From contig NZ_CP092427.2 of assembly GCF_022374875.2 (NCBI RefSeq), positions 3,348,001 through 3,412,000 of the forward strand: 64,000 nucleotides of DNA, written 5' to 3'. Under the pieces are notes generated by a model. That model was not told the origin of the DNA. It saw only the letters and a list, made by a program, of their open reading frames with translations, and ran no database searches. Positions within the stretch are counted from its first letter, which is position 1. Each line of letters begins with the position of its first letter. Below, piece by piece: positions 11,631-22,056 of this stretch. The position numbers and the translations under genes were made by a program. Source of the DNA: Mycolicibacterium rufum. Lineage in GTDB: Bacteria > Actinomycetota > Actinomycetes > Mycobacteriales > Mycobacteriaceae.

Positions 11631-12542
11631 ATGGACCTTGTGTCGACTGACTTCACCGGGCTGCGACGGGGTGCGCCGCTGGGCGATCCGCGCCTGGACC
11701 TGTGCGATCTGTACGTGTTCCCGTCCCCGAAGGATCCCGGGCGCACCGCGCTGATCCTCACCGCCAACCCGAACGCGGACGCGATGCATCCCGACGCGGT
11801 GTACCGCATCGCGATCGACAACGACGGCGACCTGCGCAACGACATCGCGTTCAACTTCGTCTTCACGGAGCCGTACAACGGTCGGCAAAAAGTCGACGTC
11901 CGGCTCGGTCTGCAGGCCGAGGCCCGCGTCGACGCGGCGGCCGGGTCGGAGATCTTCGGCGGGCTCGACGTGTCGTTCGACGACGAACCGCACCTGTGGC
12001 GGTCGCGGTCGGGGTCGTTCTCGTTCTTCGCCGGGGCGCGCGCCGACGCGACCTTCGCCGATGCCAACGTGATCGCGATGGCGATCGAGCTGCCCACCAG
12101 CTACCTCGGCGCCACCCCCGACGTGCGGATCTGGGGACGCGCCAGCCTCGTGCGCGACGGCAAGTGGGTGCACGCCGACCGCGCCGGGCATCCCTGGGTC
12201 AGCGGGTTCTTCCCCGACGACGAGCAGCTCGCCGCGTTCAACGCCGGTGAGCCCAATCGTGATCAGGGGGACTGGATGGGGCACCTGATCGAGTTGATGG
12301 TCCAGACCGGCGGCTACACCCGCACCGAGGCGATCGACGCGATCACCGCCGAGGGCACCCTGCCGGACGTGCTGACCTACAACCCGCGCAAACCGGCCGC
12401 GTACCCGAACGGGCGCACCCTGACCGACGACGTCGCCGACTACCGGTCGAGGTTCCTCACCAACGGCCGCACCGCGCTCACCGACGTCGCTCCGCGCCAG
12501 GACTTCCTGCCCGACTTCCCCTACCTCTGCGCGCCGCACTAG
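11631..12542 (+). CDS. DUF4331 family protein
   Basis: A 303-aa protein beginning MDLVSTDFTGLRRGAPLGDP (ATG 11631; GTG 11640 also possible). The opening LDLCDLYVFPSP and the segment TANPNADAMHPDAVYRIAIDN with repeated acidic loops resemble DUF4331 proteins, beta-rich proteins of unknown function. There is no signal peptide or membrane segment, so it is probably cytosolic. It starts 17 bp after accD4 on the same strand and could be carried on its transcript. A comparable gene sits between accD4 and embB in other mycobacteria. Function unknown. Confidence 0.75.
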   Translation: MDLVSTDFTGLRRGAPLGDPRLDLCDLYVFPSPKDPGRTALILTANPNADAMHPDAVYRIAIDNDGDLRNDIAFNFVFTEPYNGRQKVDVRLGLQAEARVDAAAGSEIFGGLDVSFDDEPHLWRSRSGSFSFFAGARADATFADANVIAMAIELPTSYLGATPDVRIWGRASLVRDGKWVHADRAGHPWVSGFFPDDEQLAAFNAGEPNRDQGDWMGHLIELMVQTGGYTRTEAIDAITAEGTLPDVLTYNPRKPAAYPNGRTLTDDVADYRSRFLTNGRTALTDVAPRQDFLPDFPYLCAPH

Positions 12543-12550
12543 AGCACGAT

Positions 12551-12979
12551 GTGACGCCGTCCGACCCGGCACCGTCGCCGGTTCCCGCGCACTCCGTCCT
12601 GGTGGACGCCTACCGGATGTGCGAGACGCTGCCGGTGGTCGGGGGCCTGTTCACCCGCGGCAGACGCGAGGCGCAGGCGGTGCTCTCGCTGGTGGTGCAG
12701 GCGGTGGTCGACGAGCTCGACCTGACCGCGATCATGCGCGACCGGCTGTCCGTCGAGGCGATCGACGCGGTGATCGCCCGCATCGACCTGGTGGGGCTGG
12801 CCGAGCAGGTGATCGACGGCGTGAACCTGCCTGCCATCATCCGGGAGTCGACCAGCACGGTGACCGCGGACGTCATGACCGACGTCCGCACCCAGGGCGA
12901 ACGTGCCGACGACGCGGTGTCCGGTTTCGTGGACCGGATGCTGGGGCGCAGGCAGGGGTTCCGTGACCGGCCCCGATGA
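12551..12979 (+). CDS. Conserved hypothetical protein
   Basis: A 142-aa protein starting at GTG 12551, 8 bp after the DUF4331 gene. I recognise no family with certainty. It is mostly helical, with regularly spaced hydrophobics (VLSLVVQAVVDELDLTAIM, DLVGLAEQVIDGVNLPAII) and no membrane segment. Its 3' end overlaps the RDD gene by 17 nt, so the two are almost surely cotranslated. It resembles the hydrophilic domain found next to or fused with RDD proteins in actinobacteria, suggesting that the pair work together at the membrane. Confidence 0.65.
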   Translation: MTPSDPAPSPVPAHSVLVDAYRMCETLPVVGGLFTRGRREAQAVLSLVVQAVVDELDLTAIMRDRLSVEAIDAVIARIDLVGLAEQVIDGVNLPAIIRESTSTVTADVMTDVRTQGERADDAVSGFVDRMLGRRQGFRDRPR

Positions 12980-13394
12980 GCGCACCGCCGGGGTGGTCAG
13001 CCGCGCGGTGGCGGCCGTGGTGGATCTGGTGGTCGTCGGCGCCCTGCTGGCGCTGCTGTACGTCGGTCTGATCCTGACCCGGCTGGCGCTGCATCCCGGT
13101 GCGTTCCGCTTCCCGGCGCTGAACCTGGTGTTCTCCGGGACTGTGGCGTTCGGCGCCGCGGTGCTGTATCTGACCGGCTGCTGGGCGGTCTCGGGCTGCA
13201 CGGCCGGGGCGGTGGTGATGGGGCTGAAGGTGGTGAGCCGCGCGGGACGACGGCTGGCGCCGCTGGTGGCGCTGCTGCGGGCGGCGGCCTGCGTGGTGTT
13301 CCCGCTGGGGCTGGCCTGGGTGGCGGTGGACGCGCGCCGAAGGTCGCTGCAGGACATCGCGTTCGGCAGCCGCGTCGTCTACGTGCGCCCGTGA
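12963..13394 (+). CDS. RDD family membrane protein
   Basis: A 143-aa integral membrane protein. GTG 12963 overlaps the preceding gene by 17 nt. It opens with GVVSRAVAAVVDLVVVGAL, the RDD-type Arg followed by Asp in the first helix, and has three hydrophobic segments (residues ~13-36, ~55-78, ~95-118); the final motif RRSLQDIAFGSRVVY is the usual RDD ending. RDD proteins are of unclear function; some bacterial members act as ion antiporters. Followed 25 bp later by the kinase gene. Confidence 0.75.
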   Translation: MTGPDERTAGVVSRAVAAVVDLVVVGALLALLYVGLILTRLALHPGAFRFPALNLVFSGTVAFGAAVLYLTGCWAVSGCTAGAVVMGLKVVSRAGRRLAPLVALLRAAACVVFPLGLAWVAVDARRRSLQDIAFGSRVVYVRP

Positions 13395-13419
13395 GGCCGG
13401 GCACCGATAGGATCCGCGC

Positions 13420-14733
13420 ATGCCGCTGAGCGAGGGGGACGTGATCGCGGGCTACACGATCGCGAGGTTGCTGGGCTCGGGCGGCATGGGCGAGGTGTAT
13501 CTGGCGCAGCATCCCCGGTTGCCGCGGTACGACGCGCTGAAGGTGCTCTCGCCCACGGTGTGCGCCGACAGCGAGTACCGGGAACGCTTCAGCCGCGAAG
13601 CCGACATCGCGGCCGGGCTGTGGCATCCGCACATCGTCGCGGTGCACGACCGCGGGGAGTTCGACGGCCGGCTGTGGATCTCGATGGACAACGTCGAGGG
13701 CACCGACGCCGGGAAGCTGCTCGCCGAGCGGTACCCCGACGGCATGCCGCCCGATCTGGTGGTGCGCATCGTCACCGCGGTCGGGGAGGCACTCGACTAC
13801 GCCCACGCCCGCGGACTGCTGCACCGCGACGTCAAACCCGCCAACATCCTCATCTCCGATCCGGAGACCGCCGACGAGCGGATCATGCTCGCCGACTTCG
13901 GGATCGCGCGCCGCGTCGGTGAGGTCAGCAGTCTCACCGGCACCGACATGACCGTCGGCACGGTCGCGTACTCGGCGCCCGAGCAACTCACCGCCGACAA
14001 GAGCATCGACGGCCGGGCCGACCAGTACGCGCTCGCGGCGACCGCCTACCAGCTGCTGACCGGCTCTCCGCCCTTCCAGCACACCAACCCGGCGATCGTG
14101 ATCAGCTCGCACCTGTCGGCGCGACCGCCGTCGATCGCCGAGGCCCGGCCCGACCTGTCCGGCCTCGGTGGCGCGCTGGAGAAGGCGCTGGCCAAGTCGC
14201 CGGGCGACCGGTTCGAGCACTGCGTGGATTTCGCCCGCGCGCTGGCGAATCGCACCGGGGCAGCGGCACTTCCGCGCACACCGGACCCGGAGGCGACGAT
14301 GCCGGCGCAGGCGGCGGCCGGTCCCCGCCATGCCCGCCCGGGCGGTCGGGCACCGCGGTCCCGCGGTCGGATGCTGGCCGTGCTCGCGCTGCTGCTCTCG
14401 CTGCTGGCGGTCGCGGCCGCGCTGTTCGTGGTGCTGCACGACGATCCGGCGCACGCCCCGGAGACGGTGGCGGTGCCGGTCGTCGTCGTCGGCGCCGACT
14501 GCGCGACGCTGGGCGCGGCGGGGGTGACCGAGTCGGGCTCGCAGGCGTACTGCGCCCGGGTGAGCGGGTCGAATCAGTCGCTGTGGTCGCTGTATTCGGC
14601 GGACATCGCCAAACCCACGGGCACCGGCGAGGTCCCGGTCCAGGTGTGCGTGCAGCAGACCAACCGGTCGCAGGAGGACTGCCGCGGCGACATCGCCCGG
14701 GAGAACGCCGATCCCGGCGCCAACGACGGTTAG
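13420..14733 (+). CDS. Transmembrane Ser/Thr protein kinase (Pkn family)
   Basis: A 437-aa receptor-type kinase. The N-terminal catalytic domain has the glycine loop [12 protein letters not shown], Lys41 in DALKVLS, the catalytic HRDVKPAN (Asp137), DFG (Asp159) and an activation loop with [19 protein letters not shown] juxtamembrane Pro/Ala/Arg linker leads to one transmembrane helix (residues ~318-340) and an outer domain of about 95 residues with a cysteine pair ([13 protein letters not shown]), plus further Cys near the end. The outer part is a presumed sensor. I cannot match it to one Pkn paralogue. Its stop overlaps the convergent metallo-hydrolase stop (TTAG, 14730-14733). Position between accD4 and the emb cluster makes envelope proteins plausible substrates (inference). 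Confidence 0.9.
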   Translation: MPLSEGDVIAGYTIARLLGSGGMGEVYLAQHPRLPRYDALKVLSPTVCADSEYRERFSREADIAAGLWHPHIVAVHDRGEFDGRLWISMDNVEGTDAGKLLAERYPDGMPPDLVVRIVTAVGEALDYAHARGLLHRDVKPANILISDPETADERIMLADFGIARRVGEVSSLTGTDMTVGTVAYSAPEQLTADKSIDGRADQYALAATAYQLLTGSPPFQHTNPAIVISSHLSARPPSIAEARPDLSGLGGALEKALAKSPGDRFEHCVDFARALANRTGAAALPRTPDPEATMPAQAAAGPRHARPGGRAPRSRGRMLAVLALLLSLLAVAAALFVVLHDDPAHAPETVAVPVVVVGADCATLGAAGVTESGSQAYCARVSGSNQSLWSLYSADIAKPTGTGEVPVQVCVQQTNRSQEDCRGDIARENADPGANDG

Positions 14734-15620
14734 ATCGCGGGCAGGTCGAGCCAGTCGTCGACGGTGAACGCCGCGCCTGGCCCGCTACCGCGGGCGACGA
14801 TCCGTGCGCCGCCGTGTCCCGGGTAGTGCGCGGGGATGACGGCGGCGCGGGCGCGCGCGGCCTCGGTCAGCACGCGGTGACGGGTGCGCGCCGCGGCGGC
14901 CGGATCCTCGTCGAACGCGCACGGATCATCGGGGCGGGGCAGCTGGATCGGGCAGTGCGTCAGGTCGCCGACGAACACGGCGGGCACACCGGCGTCCAGC
15001 CACACCACCGAGGAACCCGGCGTGTGGCCCGGCGCCGGGCGCAGCCACAGCGACTCGCTGAGTTGGTGCTCCCCGGCGTACAACTCGGTCTGCTCGGCCA
15101 CCGGTGACACGCTGTCGGAGAACACGATGCGCATGCCCTCGTTGGTGCTGTCGCCGTCGGGGGAGAAGTGGCGGTAGTCGTGTTCGGGCATCAGGTAGCG
15201 GGCATTGGGGAACGTCGGCACCCACGCCCCGCGGACCAGCCGAGTGTTCCACCCGACGTGGTCGGTGTGCAGATGGGTGTTGATCACCACGTCGACCGCC
15301 TCGGGGGTCACGCCTGCGTCGGCCAGCGCGTCGAGGTAGCCGGTCTGCAGCTGGTGCAGCGGGGGGAAATGCGGCCGGTGCCGGTCGTTGCCGACGCCGG
15401 TGTCCACCAGCACGATCAGCCCGTCGACCCGCAACACCCAGGTCTGCATGGCGATCTTCCACTGCTCGGCGGCGCGGTCCCAGAACAGCGGCTCGAGCAG
15501 GTCCGCGTTGTCCGGCCAGGCCTGCGCCGGGGTCTGGCCGAACAGCGACGTCGTCATCTGCACCCGCAGCTCGACCACTCGCGTCAGCGAGGCCCGGCCC
15601 AGCGCGGTGGTGCCGGTCAC
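14730..15620 (-). CDS. MBL-fold metallo-hydrolase
   Basis: A 296-aa metallo-beta-lactamase-fold hydrolase. The metal-binding motif [10 protein letters not shown] (HxHxDH), the downstream [16 protein letters not shown] and [10 protein letters not shown], and a late His in [11 protein letters not shown] give a full binuclear site. The start is GTG 15620, which overlaps the embB stop (GTGA); a longer reading from 15650 would run into embB. It resembles the quorum-quenching/AttM-like and SAM-dependent glyoxalase II-like group, but the substrate is unknown. It is the last gene of the emb transcription unit and converges on the kinase with a 3-4 nt overlap of stop codons. Confidence 0.85.
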   Translation of the reverse strand: MTGTTALGRASLTRVVELRVQMTTSLFGQTPAQAWPDNADLLEPLFWDRAAEQWKIAMQTWVLRVDGLIVLVDTGVGNDRHRPHFPPLHQLQTGYLDALADAGVTPEAVDVVINTHLHTDHVGWNTRLVRGAWVPTFPNARYLMPEHDYRHFSPDGDSTNEGMRIVFSDSVSPVAEQTELYAGEHQLSESLWLRPAPGHTPGSSVVWLDAGVPAVFVGDLTHCPIQLPRPDDPCAFDEDPAAAARTRHRVLTEAARARAAVIPAHYPGHGGARIVARGSGPGAAFTVDDWLDLPAI

Positions 15621-18600
15621 GGCTCGATGCGCATCCGTCCGGGCGACCACAGCCCCGAGTGGGTCTGCTCACCGAGGTCGATCTGCGCGGGTTGCGCCTC
15701 CACGATGGTGTCGAAGCGGCGTAACGAGCCCCAGTCCTGACCCCAGTCGTGCGACAGGTAGGTCGACATCACCGAGGCGCGCAGCAGCAGATCGGTGATG
15801 CCCAGCAGGCCGCCGTTCTTGCCGTCCTGCCAGGTGTCGGTGCTCTGCAGCTTGGCGTAGTAGTCCGGCGAGATCCGGAACTTCGGGATGTCGGTGACGC
15901 CGTTGGCGTGCAGCATCGGCTGCTGGCACGGGAACGCCAGCCCCACCGCCCAGTCCATCAGCACCGGCTGACTCGAGCCGATGTACTCCTGCACCGAGCG
16001 CACTTCGGGCACCCGCGGTGGCGTGACCGCCACCCAGTCGCCCTGGCCCAGTGAGAGGTCCTCGGCGATCACCCGGACCGCGACCGCGTCGGCGGGGATC
16101 TGCTCCCGCGGGTAGCGCAGGTTGCGCCACGACGGCGTGGGTCCGATGTCGTAGGGCTGCACCCGCCCGGCCGGAACGGGAGCACCGTCGGGACCGCGGG
16201 TGGCGTACTCGAGATCCACGGTCTGACCGGACGAGAGGCCTTCGGCGACACTGGTGCCGGCGATGGTGCCGGCGGCGGTGATGACCACCAGCGGGTGCGC
16301 GTCGTCGGCGGCGGGCAGCGCGTACCACGCCGAGGCGAGCTTGCTCTCCTGTTGTGCCGCCGTGGAATACGAGCCGGCCACCGGTACGCGGGCCGGGTCC
16401 AGGCCGTAGGGCAGCGGCACCGTGGATCCGTTGGCCCCGGGCCGGGACAGCTTGACGGGCCGGTTCCAGTCGTAATCGGTGCCCGGCTGCGGATTGTTGA
16501 GCCGGATCGCCTCGGCGATGATCTTCTCCGGAACCCCGTTGGGGGAGAACCCGGTCGGAGTGGCGCCGCCCAGCGGACCCAGCGGGCCGTACCGGCCGGG
16601 CATCGGTTGCAGGAAGCCGGCGTTCGAATCCGGTTCCACCAGAACGTCGTCGGCCAGGCCGCAGCCACCGGCCAGCGCCCGCACGTTGGCCCACCCGTTG
16701 GAGTAGGTCGGGTACTGGCGCACCACACCGATCGCCATCGAGGCGATGAACACCAGCACCATGAAGCCGGCGGCGATCGGGATCGGCGCCGTCGTCAGCA
16801 GTCGCACCACCCGCGGTTCGGGGCGCGGCGAGACGTGCAGCCAGAACGCCCACAGCGCGGTCAGCACGAAGAGCGCGAAGAACACCGTACTGACGCTCAC
16901 CCCGCCCAGCTGCGGAACCGAATTGTTGAACGGCGCACCGAAATTGGACACATACCACCAGCCGTTGGTGGACGCGAAGCACAGAGCCAGCACGAAGAAC
17001 ACCAGCGCCAGGAACGTCATCCGGTTGCGCGCCGAACGCAGCACCACCGGCGACACCATGACCGTCGCCAGCGCCGCCATCGCGCCGCCCACGGCGGCGA
17101 ACAACCCGAAGTGGTGGATCCACTTGGTGGGGGTGAACATCAGGAAGAAGATCGTGGCGAAGATGACGCCCATCAGCCGCCAGGCCGGTCCGCGGGCCAC
17201 GCCCGGAACCCGCTTGCGCCGCAACATCAAAAACAGCGACGGGAACAGGCACATCGCGGTGAACAGGAACGCCACCCGTCGCGAGATCGCGGCGTCGGTG
17301 GTCGGCAGGATCAGGTAGTAGTACCGCAGGTTCTCGGTGTACCACTCCTGGCTGGGCCCGATCGCGGTGCGAATCCTGGTGGCTTCCAGCACTGTTGCCA
17401 GGGTCTGGTCGGCGAACACCACGGTCAGCACCACGGTGCCTGCGGCCAGCAGCGGCGCCACCAGCGGCCAGGTGCCCACCAGCGCGCGACGCCGCATCAG
17501 GATGCGCAGGATGGGCCGGCCACCGGCGACCAGCGCGGCCACGGCGATCAGCCCGGTCGGCTGGATGCCGAGCGTGAATGCGGCGGTCGTGATGGCCAGC
17601 GCCGCGGGGGTGAGCCGGCCGGAGGTGATGGCCCGCTCGATCAGCACGTAGGTCACCAGCGCGCCGGTGGCGATCTGGCCCTCGGGACGCAGGCCGTTGT
17701 TGAACGGCATCCACGCCGCCAGCAGGACGAAGCCCGCCGCCCACATCGCTGCCCGGCTGCCGGACACGGCGGGGCCGAGGCGGGGCAGCACCTCGCGGGA
17801 CAGCAGCAGCCAGCACAGCAGCGCGCACAGCAGGTCGGGCAGCCGGATCCAGATGCTGGCGTCGCTGACGTGGGTCATCAGCGCCAGCACGTTGTAGTAC
17901 CAGCCGAACGGATCCTCGGGGCTGCCGAACCAGCGGAAGTAGTTCGACATGTAGCCGGCATGGTCGGCCACCCGGGCCATCGCGAGGATGTAGCCGTCGT
18001 CGCTGCTGTTGGCGCCGATCACGTACCAGAGCGCGAAGCCGCCGACGACGACGCCGTCGACGGCGCTGACGGTGCGCCACCGCTCGGGGATGAGCCGGTG
18101 CATGCGGTGCCCGTCGAGGCGGTCCAGCCGCCACAGCGCCAGCAGGGCGATCACCGTCGACACGATCGCCAGCAGCATCGCGGCGAGCTTGAGCGCGCTG
18201 GGGTGGCTGGTGAAGCGGGTGTCGATGGCCGCCGAGAAGCTCAGCCCCGGCGGCGCGGGGCCGACCAGGTCGGTGAACACCCCGACGATCGCGGGCCGCA
18301 GGTTGGGGTCGGCGTAGCCGCTGCGCTGCGGCGAGCCGTCCGCTTTGGTGAGCCCGACGAACTCGGCGTAGGTGCCGTCGTGCGAGGAGGTGATGTCCAG
18401 GCGCTGGCAGCCGGGCCCGGCGACGCGGTCGCGGTTCACCGAGGCGACCACGACGTTGCGCACGATGACGTCGACCCGCGACGAGGTGACGTTGACCAGC
18501 ATCGCGTTCAGCGCGGCGTCGCGGCCCTGCGCCGGTGCGGTGCCGAGCAGCAGGCCGCCCTTGGCGGGCATCCCGCGGACGACCGCGCACGGAATCGATG

Positions 18601-18784
18601 CGGTCAGGGTCACCGGTGCCTGCGAGATCAGCGGCGCGGTGACGTTCTCGAACCGGTCCTGCTGAGGCCAGTTCAGCGTCGCGGTGGTCTGCGTGACGGG
18701 CAGCAGTGGGGTGGCCACCGCCAGCACGAAGCCCAGCAGTCCGGCGATCGTCGCGACCCAGCGCGCCACCTTCACGTCGCTCAT
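15617..18784 (-). CDS. embB: Arabinosyltransferase EmbB
   Basis: A 1055-aa GT-C glycosyltransferase that adds arabinofuranosyl units from decaprenyl-phospho-arabinose to arabinogalactan, working as a heterodimer with EmbA; a target of ethambutol. A short cytosolic N-terminus and TM1 precede the first outer domain; the catalytic acidic pair is in GANSSDDGYILAMARV, many membrane helices follow, and the C-terminal outer carbohydrate-binding part ends the protein. The Met after DDGYILA matches M. tuberculosis Met306, and Ile/Leu before it are also kept. ATG 18784 overlaps the embA stop (ATGA). Confidence 0.97.
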   Translation of the reverse strand: MSDVKVARWVATIAGLLGFVLAVATPLLPVTQTTATLNWPQQDRFENVTAPLISQAPVTLTASIPCAVVRGMPAKGGLLLGTAPAQGRDAALNAMLVNVTSSRVDVIVRNVVVASVNRDRVAGPGCQRLDITSSHDGTYAEFVGLTKADGSPQRSGYADPNLRPAIVGVFTDLVGPAPPGLSFSAAIDTRFTSHPSALKLAAMLLAIVSTVIALLALWRLDRLDGHRMHRLIPERWRTVSAVDGVVVGGFALWYVIGANSSDDGYILAMARVADHAGYMSNYFRWFGSPEDPFGWYYNVLALMTHVSDASIWIRLPDLLCALLCWLLLSREVLPRLGPAVSGSRAAMWAAGFVLLAAWMPFNNGLRPEGQIATGALVTYVLIERAITSGRLTPAALAITTAAFTLGIQPTGLIAVAALVAGGRPILRILMRRRALVGTWPLVAPLLAAGTVVLTVVFADQTLATVLEATRIRTAIGPSQEWYTENLRYYYLILPTTDAAISRRVAFLFTAMCLFPSLFLMLRRKRVPGVARGPAWRLMGVIFATIFFLMFTPTKWIHHFGLFAAVGGAMAALATVMVSPVVLRSARNRMTFLALVFFVLALCFASTNGWWYVSNFGAPFNNSVPQLGGVSVSTVFFALFVLTALWAFWLHVSPRPEPRVVRLLTTAPIPIAAGFMVLVFIASMAIGVVRQYPTYSNGWANVRALAGGCGLADDVLVEPDSNAGFLQPMPGRYGPLGPLGGATPTGFSPNGVPEKIIAEAIRLNNPQPGTDYDWNRPVKLSRPGANGSTVPLPYGLDPARVPVAGSYSTAAQQESKLASAWYALPAADDAHPLVVITAAGTIAGTSVAEGLSSGQTVDLEYATRGPDGAPVPAGRVQPYDIGPTPSWRNLRYPREQIPADAVAVRVIAEDLSLGQGDWVAVTPPRVPEVRSVQEYIGSSQPVLMDWAVGLAFPCQQPMLHANGVTDIPKFRISPDYYAKLQSTDTWQDGKNGGLLGITDLLLRASVMSTYLSHDWGQDWGSLRRFDTIVEAQPAQIDLGEQTHSGLWSPGRMRIEP

Positions 18785-21700
18785 CACGGGAGGGCCCTGA
18801 TCGGGCCGCCGCGGTTCCACCCGAACACGCGTGTCGATCCTTCCTCGACGACGGCGTCGGGGGCCTCGTCGCGCGGCACCACGCGCAGGTAGCGCTCCAG
18901 CGATCCCCAGTCGCGGTACCAGTCGCCGTTCAGGTACGTCGGAATGGTGGCGGTGCGCAGCAGCGCCTGGATGAACAGGAACGGCCCGCCGTCCTGGGCG
19001 GACTGCCACTGGTTGGACGACGCCACCATCTGCTTGAAGTTCGGGATGATCCGGTACTGCGGCAGCTCGGCGATGCCGAGATGCTCGGCGAACGGGCGCT
19101 GGCACGGGAAGTTCGCGGCGGTGGCGATGTCCATCAGCACCGGGGTGTCCGAGCCGAGGAACTGCTCGGCGGTCTGCAGCACCGGGACCCGCGGCGGGGT
19201 GAACCCGAACCACTGGTCCTCCGACAGGTTCGGGTCGTCGGCGACGATGCGCGCGACGTTGGCCTCCGGCGGCGCCGTCGCCAGCGGGAAGCGCAGGTTG
19301 CGCCATGCCTTCTGCTGGAAGATGTCGATCGGGTAGACCTCGCCCAGGGCCTGGTAGGAGCCGTCGGGCCGGTGCACACCCCACTGCAGCTTGAGCGACT
19401 GGCCGTAGTTGAACGAGCCGTCCTCGTTGTAGTACCAGATGGCGCCCGCGGCGGCGACGCTCACCAGCGGCCGGTCCGGCGTGCGGGGTGGCAGCTGATA
19501 CCAGGCCGAGGTCGCCTTGGCGGCCTGCTGGTTCTCGTCGTAACTGCCCATCACCGGGGTGCGTTTCGGGTCGAGCCCGAACGGCAGGAACACCCTGGAC
19601 CCGTTGACGCCCTCGGGACCGTAGCCACCGCCGGTGCCCGCCGCGAAACCGACGCCGATGTTGGGCTTGTCGACGGGCCCGTCGGAGTTCACGGTGCCGG
19701 GGTTCGCGGCGACCGGCTCGGCCGGTTCGAGGGTGTCGCTGACGCCGTTCGGGGTGAAGCCGACCGGGTTCTCGCCGCCGAGTGGGCCGTAGCGGCCCCA
19801 GCGCTGACCCGGGACGGGCTCGAGCATGCCGGCGTTGGTGTCGGCTTCGACGAGGACGTCGTCGGCCATCGCGCAGCTGTCTTTCGACAACCCGGAGCGC
19901 AGCGCGGAGATGTTGGCCGCGCCGGTGGTGTAGACGGGATAGCGACCCGCGGTCGCCTTGAGCATGGAGCCCAGTTCCAGTACCACCATGATCGTCGCGA
20001 CGACGAGCAGCGGGGTCGAGGCGATCGCCCGGTTGCGGCCGGTGTCGGCGACCTGGGTGTGGCCGGCGTAGTCCATCCGGAAGTGCAACCAGCCGGCGAG
20101 CAGGCCGCAGGCGATGGCCAGCACCAGGAAGATCGTCGTGACCGGGAAGTGCGCGATCACCGGCTGCTTGTCGAACCACGGCACCCCGTAGTTGCCGACG
20201 TAGAACCAGCCGTTGATGCCCGAGGTCGCCCACGCCAGCACGAACAGCAGCGCGGTCACGTACAGCGCCAGGTTGCGGCGGCTGTGCAGGCCGACCCGGG
20301 CGAACGCGAACGCGGTGACGCCGCCGAGCGCGCCCGCGAGCCCGGCGAACGCGCCGAACTGCACCGCCCACTTCGTCGGGGTCAACGTCAGCAGCAGCAG
20401 GCCGATCGCGGTGGTGCCCGCGAGCCGCCACACCGGGCCGGAGACCGCGCCGGGCACGCGGCCGCGTCGCAGCAGCACCATGATCAGGCCGAACAGGCAC
20501 AGCAGCAGCACCAGCACCGCGAAGCGGCGGGTCAGCGAACCGTCGACGCTGTCCTCGACGGTCAGGAAGTAGTAGCGCAGGAACTCCTGATACCAGGGGA
20601 TGGTCGGCCCGACGACGTACTTGATGCGCACCGACTCGGCGACGGTGGCCAGCGTCTGGTCCCGGAAGACGATGACCGACACCAGCGACAGCGCGGCGAC
20701 CAGCGGCAGCAGCGTCGCCGCCCGCCCGTCGATGCGGCGGCGGGCCGAGATCAGCCGGGTGATCCCGCGCGCACCGACCAGCAGCGGGGCCAACGCGACG
20801 AGGCCCTGCGGGGCGAGGGTCACCGAGAACATCGCGATGACGATCGCGACCGCGGTGGGCCACAGCCGTCGCGTGCCGAGCGTCGACTCCACCAGCATCC
20901 ACACCGCGACCACCGCGAACGCGATCAGCGGTTCGGGCCGCAGGCCGTTGTTGAACGGCAGCCACGCGGCCAGGAACACCACCCCGGCGGTCCACACGGC
21001 GACCTTGTTGGCGGCCACCCGCCGGCCCAGCCGCGGCAGGATGCACCGGCTCAGGATCAGCCAGGTCGCGATGCCCGCCGCGGTCGCGGGCAGCCGCATC
21101 CACACCCCGGCGGTGCTGATCGACGCCAGGTGGGCGAGCACGCTCTGGTACCAGTCGAACGGCGCCTCGGAGGCGCCGAAGTAGCGGAAGTAGTTGACGC
21201 TGTAGCCGGCCTCACCGGACACCCGCGCGATGGTCAGGTTGTAGCCGTCGTCGGAGGACTGTGCGCCGACGATGTGCCACACCAGCAGGCCGCCGACGAC
21301 GCCGGCATCGGCGACCCAGGTCGCCCACCCGGCTCGCGCGCGCCGCCGGGGCGGGCGGCGTCCCGACACGCGGTCCAGCAGGGCCAGCGCGACGATCGAC
21401 CCGGTCACGCACAGCACGCCGAGCACCATCACCAGCGTCTTGAGTGCGGTCGGCGTCGTGATGAACCGGGTGTCGACGTCGATGCGGGCGTTCAGTCCCG
21501 CATCCATCGGCACCCGCAGATCGGTGAACACGCCCGCGACCTGGGGCCGCTTGTCCAGGCTGAGGGTGCCCGCGGCGCCCGGGATCCCGACGAAGTCGGC
21601 GCCGACCGCGCCGACGTTGGCCCACATCCGCAATGCGCTGCAGGCTCCGGAGTTCACAGCCTGACGGGGCGCGACAGCGGCGACGGTGTCACGGAACGCG

Positions 21701-22035
21701 ACGTAGACGACGTCGGCGTTGGCGCGCACGAACAGTCCGTTGCGGCCGGCATCGATGCCGTCGGGCGGGATCGTCGAGAACACCAGCCCGCCCTCGGCGG
21801 GCAGGCTCGCCACCGCGGTGCAGGGGATCGTGACGTCGAGGGCCTTCGGGGCGCCGGACACCAGCGGCGCGGTGATGCTGCTGACGTCGCCGTCGGCGTT
21901 GGCCGACTGCGGCCACAGGATGGTGGCGGTGGTCTGCCGGACCGGCAGCAGCGGCGCGAGCGCGCACAGCAGGATTCCCAGGATCCCGAGAGTGCCCGCG
22001 GCGATCGCGACGAGACGGGAACTGCGGGCAGGCAC
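18784..22035 (-). CDS. embA: Arabinosyltransferase EmbA
   Basis: A 1083-aa GT-C arabinosyltransferase, partner of EmbB in forming the terminal arabinan of arabinogalactan. GTG 22035 ([14 protein letters not shown]) starts the protein 21 bp after embC. N-terminal TM helix, outer jelly-roll-like domain, the loop [16 protein letters not shown] with the acidic pair, a multi-pass core, and a C-terminal outer domain ending in [15 protein letters not shown]. Length and layout are usual for the family. Same strand and operon as embC and embB. Confidence 0.97.
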   Translation of the reverse strand: MPARSSRLVAIAAGTLGILGILLCALAPLLPVRQTTATILWPQSANADGDVSSITAPLVSGAPKALDVTIPCTAVASLPAEGGLVFSTIPPDGIDAGRNGLFVRANADVVYVAFRDTVAAVAPRQAVNSGACSALRMWANVGAVGADFVGIPGAAGTLSLDKRPQVAGVFTDLRVPMDAGLNARIDVDTRFITTPTALKTLVMVLGVLCVTGSIVALALLDRVSGRRPPRRRARAGWATWVADAGVVGGLLVWHIVGAQSSDDGYNLTIARVSGEAGYSVNYFRYFGASEAPFDWYQSVLAHLASISTAGVWMRLPATAAGIATWLILSRCILPRLGRRVAANKVAVWTAGVVFLAAWLPFNNGLRPEPLIAFAVVAVWMLVESTLGTRRLWPTAVAIVIAMFSVTLAPQGLVALAPLLVGARGITRLISARRRIDGRAATLLPLVAALSLVSVIVFRDQTLATVAESVRIKYVVGPTIPWYQEFLRYYFLTVEDSVDGSLTRRFAVLVLLLCLFGLIMVLLRRGRVPGAVSGPVWRLAGTTAIGLLLLTLTPTKWAVQFGAFAGLAGALGGVTAFAFARVGLHSRRNLALYVTALLFVLAWATSGINGWFYVGNYGVPWFDKQPVIAHFPVTTIFLVLAIACGLLAGWLHFRMDYAGHTQVADTGRNRAIASTPLLVVATIMVVLELGSMLKATAGRYPVYTTGAANISALRSGLSKDSCAMADDVLVEADTNAGMLEPVPGQRWGRYGPLGGENPVGFTPNGVSDTLEPAEPVAANPGTVNSDGPVDKPNIGVGFAAGTGGGYGPEGVNGSRVFLPFGLDPKRTPVMGSYDENQQAAKATSAWYQLPPRTPDRPLVSVAAAGAIWYYNEDGSFNYGQSLKLQWGVHRPDGSYQALGEVYPIDIFQQKAWRNLRFPLATAPPEANVARIVADDPNLSEDQWFGFTPPRVPVLQTAEQFLGSDTPVLMDIATAANFPCQRPFAEHLGIAELPQYRIIPNFKQMVASSNQWQSAQDGGPFLFIQALLRTATIPTYLNGDWYRDWGSLERYLRVVPRDEAPDAVVEEGSTRVFGWNRGGPIRALP

Positions 22036-22056
22036 GAGGCTCGATGGTAGACGGGT

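Noticed and set aside
12963..13394. Reading the RDD gene from 12903
   Set aside because: The earlier start would put 60 bases over the upstream gene and adds an Arg/Trp-rich segment not seen in RDD proteins; GTG 12963 gives the normal beginning.
16295..18892. 865-codon open frame on the + strand across embB
   Set aside because: Shadow of embB in high-GC DNA; the protein is dominated by Arg, Gln, His and Gly with no domain, and embB is certain on the other strand.
18706..22050. 1114-codon + strand frame opposite embA
   Set aside because: Same kind of shadow; composition is unlike any real protein.
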